Below are positions 1-5,320 of a DNA stretch of 5,368 bases, one piece after another. How positions within the stretch are numbered: the first letter of the stretch is position 1; each line of letters starts with the position of its first letter. A program made the position numbers and the translations under genes. This DNA comes from Atopobium sp. UBA6362 (GTDB lineage: Bacteria; Actinomycetota; Coriobacteriia; Coriobacteriales; Atopobiaceae): contig DJRK01000116.1 in NCBI GenBank assembly GCA_002440065.1, positions 1-5,368 on the forward strand, written 5' to 3'. Below the pieces are notes generated by a model that worked only from the letters and a program-made list of their open reading frames with translations, ran no database searches and was not told the DNA's origin.

Positions 1-105
1 CCGGCGCCGTCCACAACCGATTACGCAACCCTTACGGCTTCCGCGGCCTTCTTTGCACCTGGGTGAGGTAATGTTGAGGAATCAATATTCATCGGCCGTC
101 CGCGT

Positions 106-120
106 CCCGGCGCGGCCGGG
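106..120 (+). other. Short GC-rich hairpin in the 5' leader of the MFS gene
   Basis: CCCGGC (106-111) and GCCGGG (115-120) are perfectly complementary around a 3-nt GCG loop. In RNA this is a compact, stable stem ending 9 nt before the AGGAG ribosome binding site. No T-tract follows, so it is not an intrinsic terminator. It may only stabilise the leader, and in such GC-rich DNA it could also be chance. Confidence 0.35.
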
Positions 121-129
121 CCAAGCGCG

Positions 130-134
130 AGGAG
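130..134 (+). promoter_or_regulatory. Ribosome binding site of the MFS permease gene
   Basis: AGGAG sits 6 nt before the ATG at 141. This supports that start over any internal start; the conserved family N-terminus begins about eight residues into the protein. Confidence 0.8.
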
Positions 135-140
135 CCCCAC

Positions 141-1364
141 ATGGCAAAGCAGAAGATGACCCGAGCCGAGAAGAGCTGGATCATGTACGACGTGGGTAAC
201 TCGGCCCTTGTGCTGCTGGCGACGAGCGTCATCCCCATCTACTTCAGTTCGCTGTCCCCCGACGGCGGCGTCGTTGTCGCGTGGAGTTACGCCGAGACCG
301 TCGCGTCGCTCATCATCGCGCTGCTCATGCCCATCCTGGGCTCCATCGCCGACATGCAGGGCATGAAGAAGAAGTTCATCGTGGGCTGCGTGGGCACGGG
401 CGTGGTCGCCACGGTCGCGCTCGGCATACCCACGAGCGCCATGGCGTTCCTCGTGATCTACGTGATCAGCTCCGTCGCGCTGAACTCCTCGATGGTGTTC
501 TACGACGCGTTGCTCGTGGACGCCACGACCGACGAGCGCATGGACGAGGTCTCGAGCCAGGGCTACGCCTGGGGCTACATCGGCAGCTGCGTGCCGTTCA
601 TCGCGTGCCTGCTCGTGGTGCTCAACTACGGCGCGCTGGGCATCGGCCTGCAGACGGCGATGCAGATCGCGTTCACGATCACGGCGGCCTGGTGGCTCGT
701 CTTCACCATCCCCATGCTACGCGACGTCGAGCAGAAGCACTACAAGCCGCGCGAGCCGCACGCCATCTCGCGCGCCGTGCGCGGCATCGGCGGGACGCTG
801 CGCGAGATGTGGTCGAACCGCGCGATCAAGTACTACATGATCGCGTACTTCTTCTACATCGACGGCGTGCACACCATCATCAAGCTCTCCACGAGCTACG
901 GCACCGACCTCGGCATCAGCTCGACGCAGCTCGTCCTGGCGCTTCTGGTGACGCAGTTCGTTGCCTTCCCGTCAGCCATCATCTACGGGCGGCTCTCGGG
1001 CAAGTACGGCACGAGGAAAATGCTGCTCATCGCGATCGCGGCTTACTTCGGCATCACGCTCTTCGCGGCGCTGTTCCTGCGCACGGCCGCCGAGTTCTGG
1101 GTGCTCGCCATCCTCGTGGGCATGTTCCAGGGCGGCATCCAGGCACTTTCGCGCTCCGAGTTCGGCAAGCTCTGCCCCAAGGACCGCGCGAACGAGTACT
1201 TCGGTTTCTTCGACATCTTCGGCAAGTATGCCGCCATCCTGGGCACGTTCCTGGTAGGCACGTTCACTGCGCTCACCGGCAACTCGAGCCTCGGCGTCAT
1301 GAGCATCGCCGTTCTGTTCGTCATCGGCTTCTTCATGATGCTCAAGGTGCCCGACCGCGCGTAA
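141..1364 (+). CDS. MFS transporter, UMF1 / Atg22-like family
   Basis: A complete 407-residue permease, the normal size for a 12-helix major facilitator. Hallmarks of the UMF1 (Atg22-like) group are visible: YDVGNSA at residues 16-22 entering helix 1; a motif-A-like loop around GSIADMQGMKKK (67-78); VFYDALLVD (119-127); a charged central cytoplasmic loop (about 193-230) between the two six-helix halves; a second motif-A copy, GRLSGKYGTRK (283-293); and the very typical stretch from GGIQALSRSEFGK (331-343) through FGFFDIFGK (354-362). It acts in the cytoplasmic membrane as a secondary transporter. Yeast Atg22 exports amino acids from the vacuole, but substrates of bacterial members are mostly unknown, so none is assigned. 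The ATG at 141 is chosen for its AGGAG at a 6-nt spacing. An intrinsic terminator begins 8 nt after the stop, and the next genes converge from the other strand, so it is probably monocistronic at its 3' end. Confidence 0.93.
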   Translation: MAKQKMTRAEKSWIMYDVGNSALVLLATSVIPIYFSSLSPDGGVVVAWSYAETVASLIIALLMPILGSIADMQGMKKKFIVGCVGTGVVATVALGIPTSAMAFLVIYVISSVALNSSMVFYDALLVDATTDERMDEVSSQGYAWGYIGSCVPFIACLLVVLNYGALGIGLQTAMQIAFTITAAWWLVFTIPMLRDVEQKHYKPREPHAISRAVRGIGGTLREMWSNRAIKYYMIAYFFYIDGVHTIIKLSTSYGTDLGISSTQLVLALLVTQFVAFPSAIIYGRLSGKYGTRKMLLIAIAAYFGITLFAALFLRTAAEFWVLAILVGMFQGGIQALSRSEFGKLCPKDRANEYFGFFDIFGKYAAILGTFLVGTFTALTGNSSLGVMSIAVLFVIGFFMMLKVPDRA

Positions 1365-1371
1365 CAGCCGC

Positions 1372-1410
1372 GCCGCCTTCTCGCGCGGACGGTGGGGAAG
1401 GCGGCTCTTT
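1372..1410 (+). terminator. Rho-independent terminator of the MFS gene
   Basis: GCCGCCTTC (1372-1380) and GAAGGCGGC (1397-1405) form a perfect 9-bp, GC-rich stem, extendable by a U-G and a C-G pair at the loop side. The right arm is followed by TCTTT (1406-1410). The stem begins 8 nt after the TAA stop. The T-run is short and interrupted, so efficiency is uncertain, but position and orientation fit. Confidence 0.72.
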
Positions 1411-1411
1411 C

Positions 1412-1482
1412 ACAGATGCACCCCATTTACGTGTTGCAGGCCCGATTCCGGGTCGCCAGACGCGTAAATGGGGTGCATCTGT
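1412..1482. repeat. Perfect 20-bp inverted repeat with 31-nt spacer
   Basis: The left arm ACAGATGCACCCCATTTACG (1412-1431) is the exact reverse complement of the right arm at 1463-1482. The spacer is 31 nt (1432-1462). In plus-strand RNA the stem could extend four more positions inward using G-U wobbles (U-G, G-C, U-A, U-G). Twenty matched base pairs are far beyond chance. No clear T-tract follows on either strand; the plus side has TATTT from 1483, which is weak. It may serve as a bidirectional transcription barrier, a REP-like element, or the tip of a MITE-like repeat. No transposase is encoded between or beside the arms. Confidence 0.85.
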
Positions 1483-1551
1483 TATTTGGCGCCCCCGCAC
1501 ATACGGGCTCGCACGTTATAGGATAGGAAAGTTCGGTTCTGCGTTGTTTAT

Positions 1552-1767
1552 TCAGACTTTTATAAAGCTCAGAGCATACGCCAACTGGGCAAATGCCACA
1601 GGGAGCGACTCGCGGAGTACAGTTTTAGGCCTCGATACTTGGTCGAACCTCTGATTCACCACGCAAAACCGGAAATTTGTTGTCGCGATCGCGCCCCAGC
1701 GCCCCTCAAAGCCCCTCATCGCGCCGTTTAACGTGCAAGATAGTCGCAGCGGGAAGCGGGACACCAC
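1552..1767 (-). CDS. Doubtful small ORF, 71 codons, in low-GC intergenic segment
   Basis: An open frame of 71 codons on the same strand as the downstream end of the VTC operon, starting 12 nt after the lipoprotein stop. It begins with GTG and has no recognisable ribosome binding site. The product is mildly basic and ends in a hydrophobic C-terminus (LPVAFAQLAYALSFIKV). I recognise no domain or signal peptide. The base composition differs from the neighbouring genes. It is most likely either a fortuitous frame through a repeat element or a short non-conserved protein. It is listed because its strand and spacing would allow co-transcription with the operon. Confidence 0.15.
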   Translation of the reverse strand: MVSRFPLRLSCTLNGAMRGFEGRWGAIATTNFRFCVVNQRFDQVSRPKTVLRESLPVAFAQLAYALSFIKV

Positions 1768-1779
1768 AAGAAGCGACGG

Positions 1780-3639
1780 CTACGCCGATGCAGGCGACCC
1801 GCTCGGCGCTTCGCCACCCCCAAGGGGTGCCCCGTCCCCAGGCGCGCCGCCTCCGGGCGCGGCGGCGGGGTCTTGTCCCGGGGCGAAGCCCGTCGAGGCC
1901 ACGTCGGTGTAGACGAGCGAGTCGAGGGTCACCTCCTGGGTCTCGCCCGCATGGGACAGGGTCAGGGTCGCGCCGACCTGCACGGCGGGCGCGCTCACGA
2001 GGATGCACTCGTAGCTCGTCGTGGTCGAGAAGGAAGCCAGGACGTTCCCGCCCGCGTCGAGCAACTGAATGAGGTCGCCCGCGTTTCCGCTGGCAGACAC
2101 CGCTATCGTTCCCTGGCTCGACCCATCGACAGAGAAGGTCTGGAGCATGCTCGACGTGCCCGCGCACATCACGACGCCGCCCGTGACCGTGCCCGTCCCG
2201 GCGAAGTCGAGCATGCCGTCGCCGCCGGAGTTCGGCCCGCTCACGTAGAGCTCGCCGCCGGTCACCGTGAGGTCGCCGTTCGAGTCGACGCCGTCGCCCT
2301 GCGCCTCGATGCGGATAACGCCGCCGTTGATGACGAGGGAAGCCGTCGGGTCGTTCTCGTCCATGCCGCCGGCCGGCTGTCCATCGCCCGGTTGCCCATC
2401 GCCGGGCTGTCCCGCGCCGGGTTGGGCGCCGCCCTGCTGGGGAGGCTCGCCCGCGTCCCCAGGCGCCTGAGGCGCCCCACCTGGCTCGGCCGACCCATCC
2501 GACCCAGACCCGCTCGCCGAGCCGTCCGCCGACGAGCCCGGCTCGCCCGCCGCGTTGATGCCGTCGTCGCTCGACGTGACGTCGACCTCGCCGGCGTTGA
2601 TCGTCACCGTCGATCCCTCGAGGCCCTCGTAGCTCTTGGAGACCTCGATCGAGCCGCCGTCCACCTGCAGCGCGTAATCCGCATGGAGCCCGTCGTCGCC
2701 GGCGCTCACGTCCACGTCTCCCCCATCGACCTCGAGCACGCCCGCAGCGTCCACGCCGTCGGAGCCGGCCGCGATCGAGACAGAGCCGCCCGCGATGAGG
2801 ACCGAGCCCTTCTCGCCGGACGTGTCCTCGTCGGTCCCGCAGTGGATGCCGTCGGTCCCGGCCGTGAGCGCCCACTCCCCGCCCGTGAGCGTCGCCGAGT
2901 CCTTGGCCTGGATCGCGTGGCCCGCGGCCTCGACGTTCACGCTTCCGGAAACCATGACCAGGTCGTCTTTGCACACGATGCCGTGGCCCGACGCGCTCGA
3001 GACGCTGAGCGACCCCGCGCCGTTCACGGTGAGGTCGCTTTTTGCCCACACCGCCCCGTCGATGTTTGCCTCGTCGCTCGCGGCGTACTCGCCCGTGGTC
3101 GCGAGCGAGTTCTGCGTCCCGTCCGCCAACGTCAAGAAGACCTTCTTTGCGGCTTTGACGTAGACGGCTGCGGAGTCCGCGCTCGAGACGCTCGCCCCCG
3201 CGAGCACGAGCTGGACCTTCTCGCCGTCCGCGTCCACGACCACCTGGCCGTCCGCGAGCTCGCCAGAGAGCACGTAGGTCCCGCCGGCGGAAATCGTCAC
3301 GACGTTTCCGTCCACGCTCACCCCGTCGCCGTCGGCCGTCGTCCCCGAGTCGGAAAGCTCGACGTGGACGGCTGAGCCGCCCTCGTAGGAAGGGTCCAGG
3401 TCGTGCTCGCTCACCAGGTCGCTCGCCGAGAGCAGGTGCTCGACCGAGGAGGACGTCGCGGGCAGCTCGCTCGCCGAGGCGCTCACCGACGCCGCGCCCG
3501 AGGAAGAGGCCGACTTCGCGCCGGACGCGCACCCACTCAGAGGCGCGGAGAAGAGCACGGCCACGAGGCCGGCGGCGCAGGCGCGCCGGGCACCGGGGCG
3601 CACGGAAGCCGCTCGGGGAAGGAAACCGTTAAAGCTCAT
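1780..3639 (-). CDS. Cthe_2159-family (DUF4353) carbohydrate-binding beta-helix lipoprotein
   Basis: A 619-residue exported protein. The N-terminus is a lipoprotein signal: a basic n-region (R14, R18, R19), a hydrophobic core and the lipobox LSGC with C37 as the lipidated cysteine. A Ser/Ala-rich spacer (about 38-66) leads to the family's core. VQLVLAGASVSSADSAAVYV (142-161), KSDLTVNGAGSLSV (200-213) and repeated GG...DG(I/V/L) rungs follow, with glycine pairs near 285, 307, 329 and 350, a spacing of about 22 residues typical of a parallel beta-helix. A Gly/Pro/Ser-rich insert (364-430) interrupts the helix, which resumes at SLVINGGVIRIEAQGDGVDSNG-like sequence (434-462). The C-terminus (about 585-619) is another Gly/Pro/Ala tail. 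Clostridium thermocellum Cthe_2159 is a pectate-lyase-like beta-helix that binds polysaccharide; catalysis is not claimed here. It should be anchored on the outer face of the membrane. It is the last gene of the operon, overlapping the DUF4956 gene by 11 nt, with GGAGGTG (3647-3653) 7 nt before its ATG. Confidence 0.9.
   Translation of the reverse strand: MSFNGFLPRAASVRPGARRACAAGLVAVLFSAPLSGCASGAKSASSSGAASVSASASELPATSSSVEHLLSASDLVSEHDLDPSYEGGSAVHVELSDSGTTADGDGVSVDGNVVTISAGGTYVLSGELADGQVVVDADGEKVQLVLAGASVSSADSAAVYVKAAKKVFLTLADGTQNSLATTGEYAASDEANIDGAVWAKSDLTVNGAGSLSVSSASGHGIVCKDDLVMVSGSVNVEAAGHAIQAKDSATLTGGEWALTAGTDGIHCGTDEDTSGEKGSVLIAGGSVSIAAGSDGVDAAGVLEVDGGDVDVSAGDDGLHADYALQVDGGSIEVSKSYEGLEGSTVTINAGEVDVTSSDDGINAAGEPGSSADGSASGSGSDGSAEPGGAPQAPGDAGEPPQQGGAQPGAGQPGDGQPGDGQPAGGMDENDPTASLVINGGVIRIEAQGDGVDSNGDLTVTGGELYVSGPNSGGDGMLDFAGTGTVTGGVVMCAGTSSMLQTFSVDGSSQGTIAVSASGNAGDLIQLLDAGGNVLASFSTTTSYECILVSAPAVQVGATLTLSHAGETQEVTLDSLVYTDVASTGFAPGQDPAAAPGGGAPGDGAPLGGGEAPSGSPASA
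2350..2550 (-). repeat. Low-complexity Gly/Pro/Ser linker region with 15-bp tandem repeats
   Basis: This stretch encodes residues 364-430 of the beta-helix lipoprotein. Within it, 2365-2424 holds four imperfect 15-bp units coding QPGAG, QPGDG, QPGDG and QPAGG. The rest is Gly/Ser/Ala/Pro rich. It lies between two regular beta-helix rungs and is probably a disordered surface loop. Unit size is a multiple of three, so slippage would change loop length without a frameshift. Confidence 0.75.
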
Positions 3640-4303
3640 TTCCGTTCACCTCCGTGTAGGAAAGGGAGACCTCGAGGTTGCCGTTGCGGCAGCGCAGGTC
3701 GTCGATGAATGCGCGCTCGGAGGCCCCGGGCGCGAGGACGAGGTCGTAGGTCAGTTTGTAGATACTGCCCATGTTGGCCGTCTTTACGCAGGTCAAGCGC
3801 GCATCGGAGGCATAGGTGGCCAAGCAGTCGTCGAAGAGCCCCGTGTAGTCGAGGTCCTCGGGCACGCTGATGCGCAGCGTCCGCGCCCGTTCGTCGGGGC
3901 CCGCGCCCAGCCCAAGCAGGTGGTAGCACAGGTACATGCCGCCCACCGCGACCGTCGAGGCGGCGGCGACCGCGATGTAGCCCATGCCGCACGCGAGCCC
4001 CACGCACATGGCGAGGAAGACGAAGCCCATGTCGCGGGCCGACCCCGGGACGCTGCGGAAGCGCACGAGGCTGAAGGCGCCGGCAACGGCGACGCCCGTC
4101 CCCACGTTCCCGTTCACGAGGGCGATCACGACGCACACGATCGCCGGGAGGATCGCGAGCGTCGTCACGAAGCTGCGCGTATGGCGGTGGCGCACGCAGT
4201 AGACAAAGGCGAGCACGAGCCCCAAGGCAAGCGCCGCCGCGACGCAGGCGACGAGCGAGGCGAGCTCGAGCGAGGATGACGAGGCAAAGAGGGATGTTGA
4301 CAT
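3629..4303 (-). CDS. DUF4956 domain-containing membrane protein
   Basis: A complete 224-residue protein. Residues about 13-36, 45-63, 66-80, 92-110 and 113-133 are hydrophobic and suggest four or five membrane helices. The family signature is GAFSLVRFRSVPGSARDM (75-92), an Arg-rich loop (R81, R83, R90) followed by FVFLAMCVGLACGMGY (94-109). The rest, about 140-224, is a soluble, probably cytoplasmic alpha/beta domain with the pattern RTLRISVPEDLDY ... CVKTANMGSIYKLTYDLVL that resembles small regulatory or ligand-binding folds (inference). The molecular function of DUF4956 is not known; its association with VTC-domain proteins and CotH-type or beta-helix surface proteins suggests a membrane coupling or transport role. 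GGAG (4310-4313) lies 6 nt before the ATG. The gene starts 63 nt after the VTC stop, and its own last codons contain the ribosome binding site and start of the lipoprotein gene. Confidence 0.92.
   Translation of the reverse strand: MSTSLFASSSSLELASLVACVAAALALGLVLAFVYCVRHRHTRSFVTTLAILPAIVCVVIALVNGNVGTGVAVAGAFSLVRFRSVPGSARDMGFVFLAMCVGLACGMGYIAVAAASTVAVGGMYLCYHLLGLGAGPDERARTLRISVPEDLDYTGLFDDCLATYASDARLTCVKTANMGSIYKLTYDLVLAPGASERAFIDDLRCRNGNLEVSLSYTEVNGNEL
3647..3653 (-). promoter_or_regulatory. Strong ribosome binding site inside the DUF4956 gene
   Basis: GGAGGTG on the minus strand, 7 nt before the lipoprotein ATG (3637-3639), lies within the final codons of the DUF4956 gene. The DUF4956 stop (TAA, 3629-3631) falls after the new start, giving an 11-nt overlap. 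This fixes the lipoprotein start and makes translational coupling likely. Confidence 0.8.
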
Positions 4304-4309
4304 TTTTAT

Positions 4310-4313
4310 CTCC
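4310..4313 (-). promoter_or_regulatory. Ribosome binding site of the DUF4956 gene
   Basis: GGAG on the minus strand, within TGGAGAT, lies 6 nt before the ATG at 4303. The 63-nt gap behind it (4304-4366) shows no terminator, so read-through from the VTC gene is expected. Confidence 0.7.
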
Positions 4314-4366
4314 AGGATACGTGAGTTTGCTGGGGCATGGGGCGATGGGCGGAGCGGGTCGGCGGC

Positions 4367-5086
4367 CTATCCGGCCAAGGAGAGCCCGTCGATCCCGTGC
4401 AGCTCCCACGCGCGGCCGTACTTCGAGAAGCTCGTCTTGCGGATACCCGCCGCGGAGAGGTAGCGCACGAGCCAGATGGGCAGGCCGCCGCACGTCTTGA
4501 CCTCGAGGATCGAGGCGTCGCCCCCAAGGACCGGCTCACCGTCCTCCGAGCCGGTCAGGCGCACGTCGTCCCAGCGCACGCGGATGTTGGAATCGAACGT
4601 CACGCGGAAGTCGCGGTCGGCGGGCGCGTAGTAGGCGCAGCGCTCATAGGCCAAGAAGGCCCTCGGCGCCAAGCCCTCGTAGCGCCTGATGGACCAGTCG
4701 AGCTCGCGCTCCACCTGGGTCCGGGGACGGCCGCGACCGGCGAGGAGCTCGCGGGCCTCCGCGGGCGGCATGAGCGAGCGGCGCTTGTAGACCACGCCGT
4801 CGTACTTCTTCTTCAGCTCGACGAAAACAGGGTCGAACGGGTGCGGCGCGCCGTAGCAGCGGGTCCGGATCTTCTCCTTGTAGGCGGGGCGCTCGCCGGA
4901 GCGGCGGGCCAGGATCGCCGTCGGGGTGTCGTAGTAGACGTTCCTCACCGTTGCGGGACCGTGCTCGTCGGGCACGAGGTTGCCTTGGATGAGGCACTCG
5001 AGGCCTGCGCGCTGGTCGGGGGTGAGCAGGAACTTGGTCTCGTATCGCTTGAAAACGAGCTGCGCCTGGGATGCCTGAGTCGTCAT
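4367..5086 (-). CDS. VTC domain-containing protein (polyphosphate polymerase fold)
   Basis: A 239-residue stand-alone VTC domain, a member of the triphosphate-tunnel superfamily; in yeast Vtc4 this domain makes polyphosphate from ATP. The tunnel motifs appear in order: RYETKFLL (14-21), VRNVYYDTP (47-55), YKEKIRTRCYG (69-79, with basic K70, K72, R74, R76), VFVELKKKYDGVVYKRR (87-103), FRVTFDSNIRVR (160-171), ILEVKTCGGLP (193-203, with E195 as candidate metal ligand and K197) and SFSKYGRAWEL (219-229, K222). All the expected charged positions seem kept, so an active enzyme is plausible, but whether it makes polyphosphate or acts on another triphosphate is unknown. It has no SPX domain or membrane helix. 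I place the start at the ATG at 5086, which has AAGGAAGGAG just upstream and precedes the conserved core by about ten residues. A TTG at 5152 would extend the frame by 22 residues through a hairpin and lacks such a site. First gene of the operon. Confidence 0.92.
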   Translation of the reverse strand: MTTQASQAQLVFKRYETKFLLTPDQRAGLECLIQGNLVPDEHGPATVRNVYYDTPTAILARRSGERPAYKEKIRTRCYGAPHPFDPVFVELKKKYDGVVYKRRSLMPPAEARELLAGRGRPRTQVERELDWSIRRYEGLAPRAFLAYERCAYYAPADRDFRVTFDSNIRVRWDDVRLTGSEDGEPVLGGDASILEVKTCGGLPIWLVRYLSAAGIRKTSFSKYGRAWELHGIDGLSLAG

Positions 5087-5091
5087 GATGC

Positions 5092-5119
5092 TCCTTCCTT
5101 CAGGTGCTTGAAGGAAGGA
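5092..5119 (-). promoter_or_regulatory. Leader hairpin sequestering the VTC ribosome binding site
   Basis: On the minus strand TCCTTCCTTCA (5119-5109) pairs perfectly with TGAAGGAAGGA (5102-5092), an 11-bp stem with a 6-nt AGCACC loop. The 3' arm contains the AAGGAAGGA Shine-Dalgarno sequence, and the start codon follows 5 nt after the stem. No T-tract follows, so this is not a terminator. Folded, it would hide the ribosome binding site and lower translation of the operon's first gene. Confidence 0.75.
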
Positions 5120-5267
5120 TACGAAGCGAGGCTTAAAACCAGCTCGAAGCAAAACCGCAGGTCAACGGAACACACAGAGCGTCCGCGAGACTTTTGGTTT
5201 CCTTAAAACCATCGTCGCGAACACCTACCCGCAAGCGGCAGGGGCCACGAAACGCTGGTAGGCAGGC

Positions 5268-5280
5268 AAAGTCTGACTTT
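5268..5280. promoter_or_regulatory. Candidate operator dyad upstream of the VTC operon
   Basis: AAAGTC (5268-5273) and GACTTT (5275-5280) are perfect inverted arms around a single T. The AT-rich symmetrical site lies about 180 nt upstream of the VTC start codon, in the only region where the operon promoter can be. It could be a binding site for a dimeric regulator; short dyads also occur by chance. Confidence 0.3.
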
Positions 5281-5320
5281 TGTTTGATTTACATGGGACC
5301 AACGAGTATCCAAGGGCAAA

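Larger units (their letters stand above)
1..140. other. Leader region upstream of the MFS permease gene
   Basis: No complete gene is visible here. One plus-strand frame is open from base 1 to a TGA at 64-66, so the last codons of an upstream gene could lie here, but 21 codons are too few to judge. I looked for a sigma-70-type promoter: TTGCAC (53-58), TAATGT (69-74) and the AT-rich patch around 80-92 are present, but no pair has normal spacing, so no promoter is called. A small GC-rich hairpin (106-120) and the AGGAG ribosome binding site (130-134) close the region. Confidence 0.4.
1365..1779. other. Convergent intergenic region with inverted repeat and lower-GC segment
   Basis: These 415 bases lie between the stop codons of two convergent transcription units. 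The left part holds the MFS terminator (1372-1410) and a perfect 20-bp inverted repeat (1412-1482). The rest, about 1485-1745, is distinctly less GC-rich: I count 86 G+C in 180 bases (about 48%) for 1501-1680, against roughly two-thirds or more in the flanking genes. A minus-strand frame of 71 codons (1552-1767) crosses it but has a GTG start and no ribosome binding site. No transposase, tRNA or known RNA gene is recognised. The composition and the large palindrome suggest a dispersed repeat or the remains of a mobile element (inference). Confidence 0.6.

Noticed and set aside
1412..1482. Terminal inverted repeats of an insertion sequence, or a CRISPR repeat
   Set aside because: The arms are only 31 nt apart, so no transposase fits between them, and there is one inverted pair rather than a direct-repeat array with spacers. 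A REP/MITE-like element remains possible.
281..1654. A 457-codon plus-strand frame overlapping the MFS gene
   Set aside because: Arg/His-rich, low-complexity translation, no ribosome binding site, and it runs through the terminator and inverted repeat. The 407-residue MFS frame is clearly the real one.
1743..1777. GTCGC/GCGAC arms just after the lipoprotein stop as the operon terminator
   Set aside because: Only five base pairs around a 25-nt loop and no T-run after the stem on the minus strand; no convincing intrinsic terminator for the operon is visible.
2365..2424. Tandem 15-bp units as a CRISPR-like array
   Set aside because: Units are contiguous without spacers, in frame, and encode QPGDG-type linker repeats.
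1706..3532. A 608-codon minus-strand frame overlapping the lipoprotein gene, and a 500-codon plus-strand frame (1873-3375) antisense to it
   Set aside because: Both translate to strings dominated by Arg, Gly, Ala and His with no domain, the usual result of reading GC-rich DNA in a wrong frame. The 619-residue frame has a signal peptide, lipobox, family motifs and a strong ribosome binding site.
4304..4366. Promoter or terminator in the gap between the VTC and DUF4956 genes
   Set aside because: Only a GGCC/GGCC pairing around the VTC stop and no T-run or plausible -35/-10 pair; simple read-through is the best reading.
5087..5152. Upstream TTG start for the VTC gene adding 22 residues
   Set aside because: It would place the perfect hairpin inside coding sequence, uses a rare start with no good ribosome site, and adds residues before the conserved core, while the ATG at 5086 has AAGGAAGGAG directly upstream.
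4337..5206. A 289-codon plus-strand frame antisense to the VTC gene
   Set aside because: No recognisable domain or ribosome binding site and shadow-type composition; the opposite strand carries every VTC motif in order.
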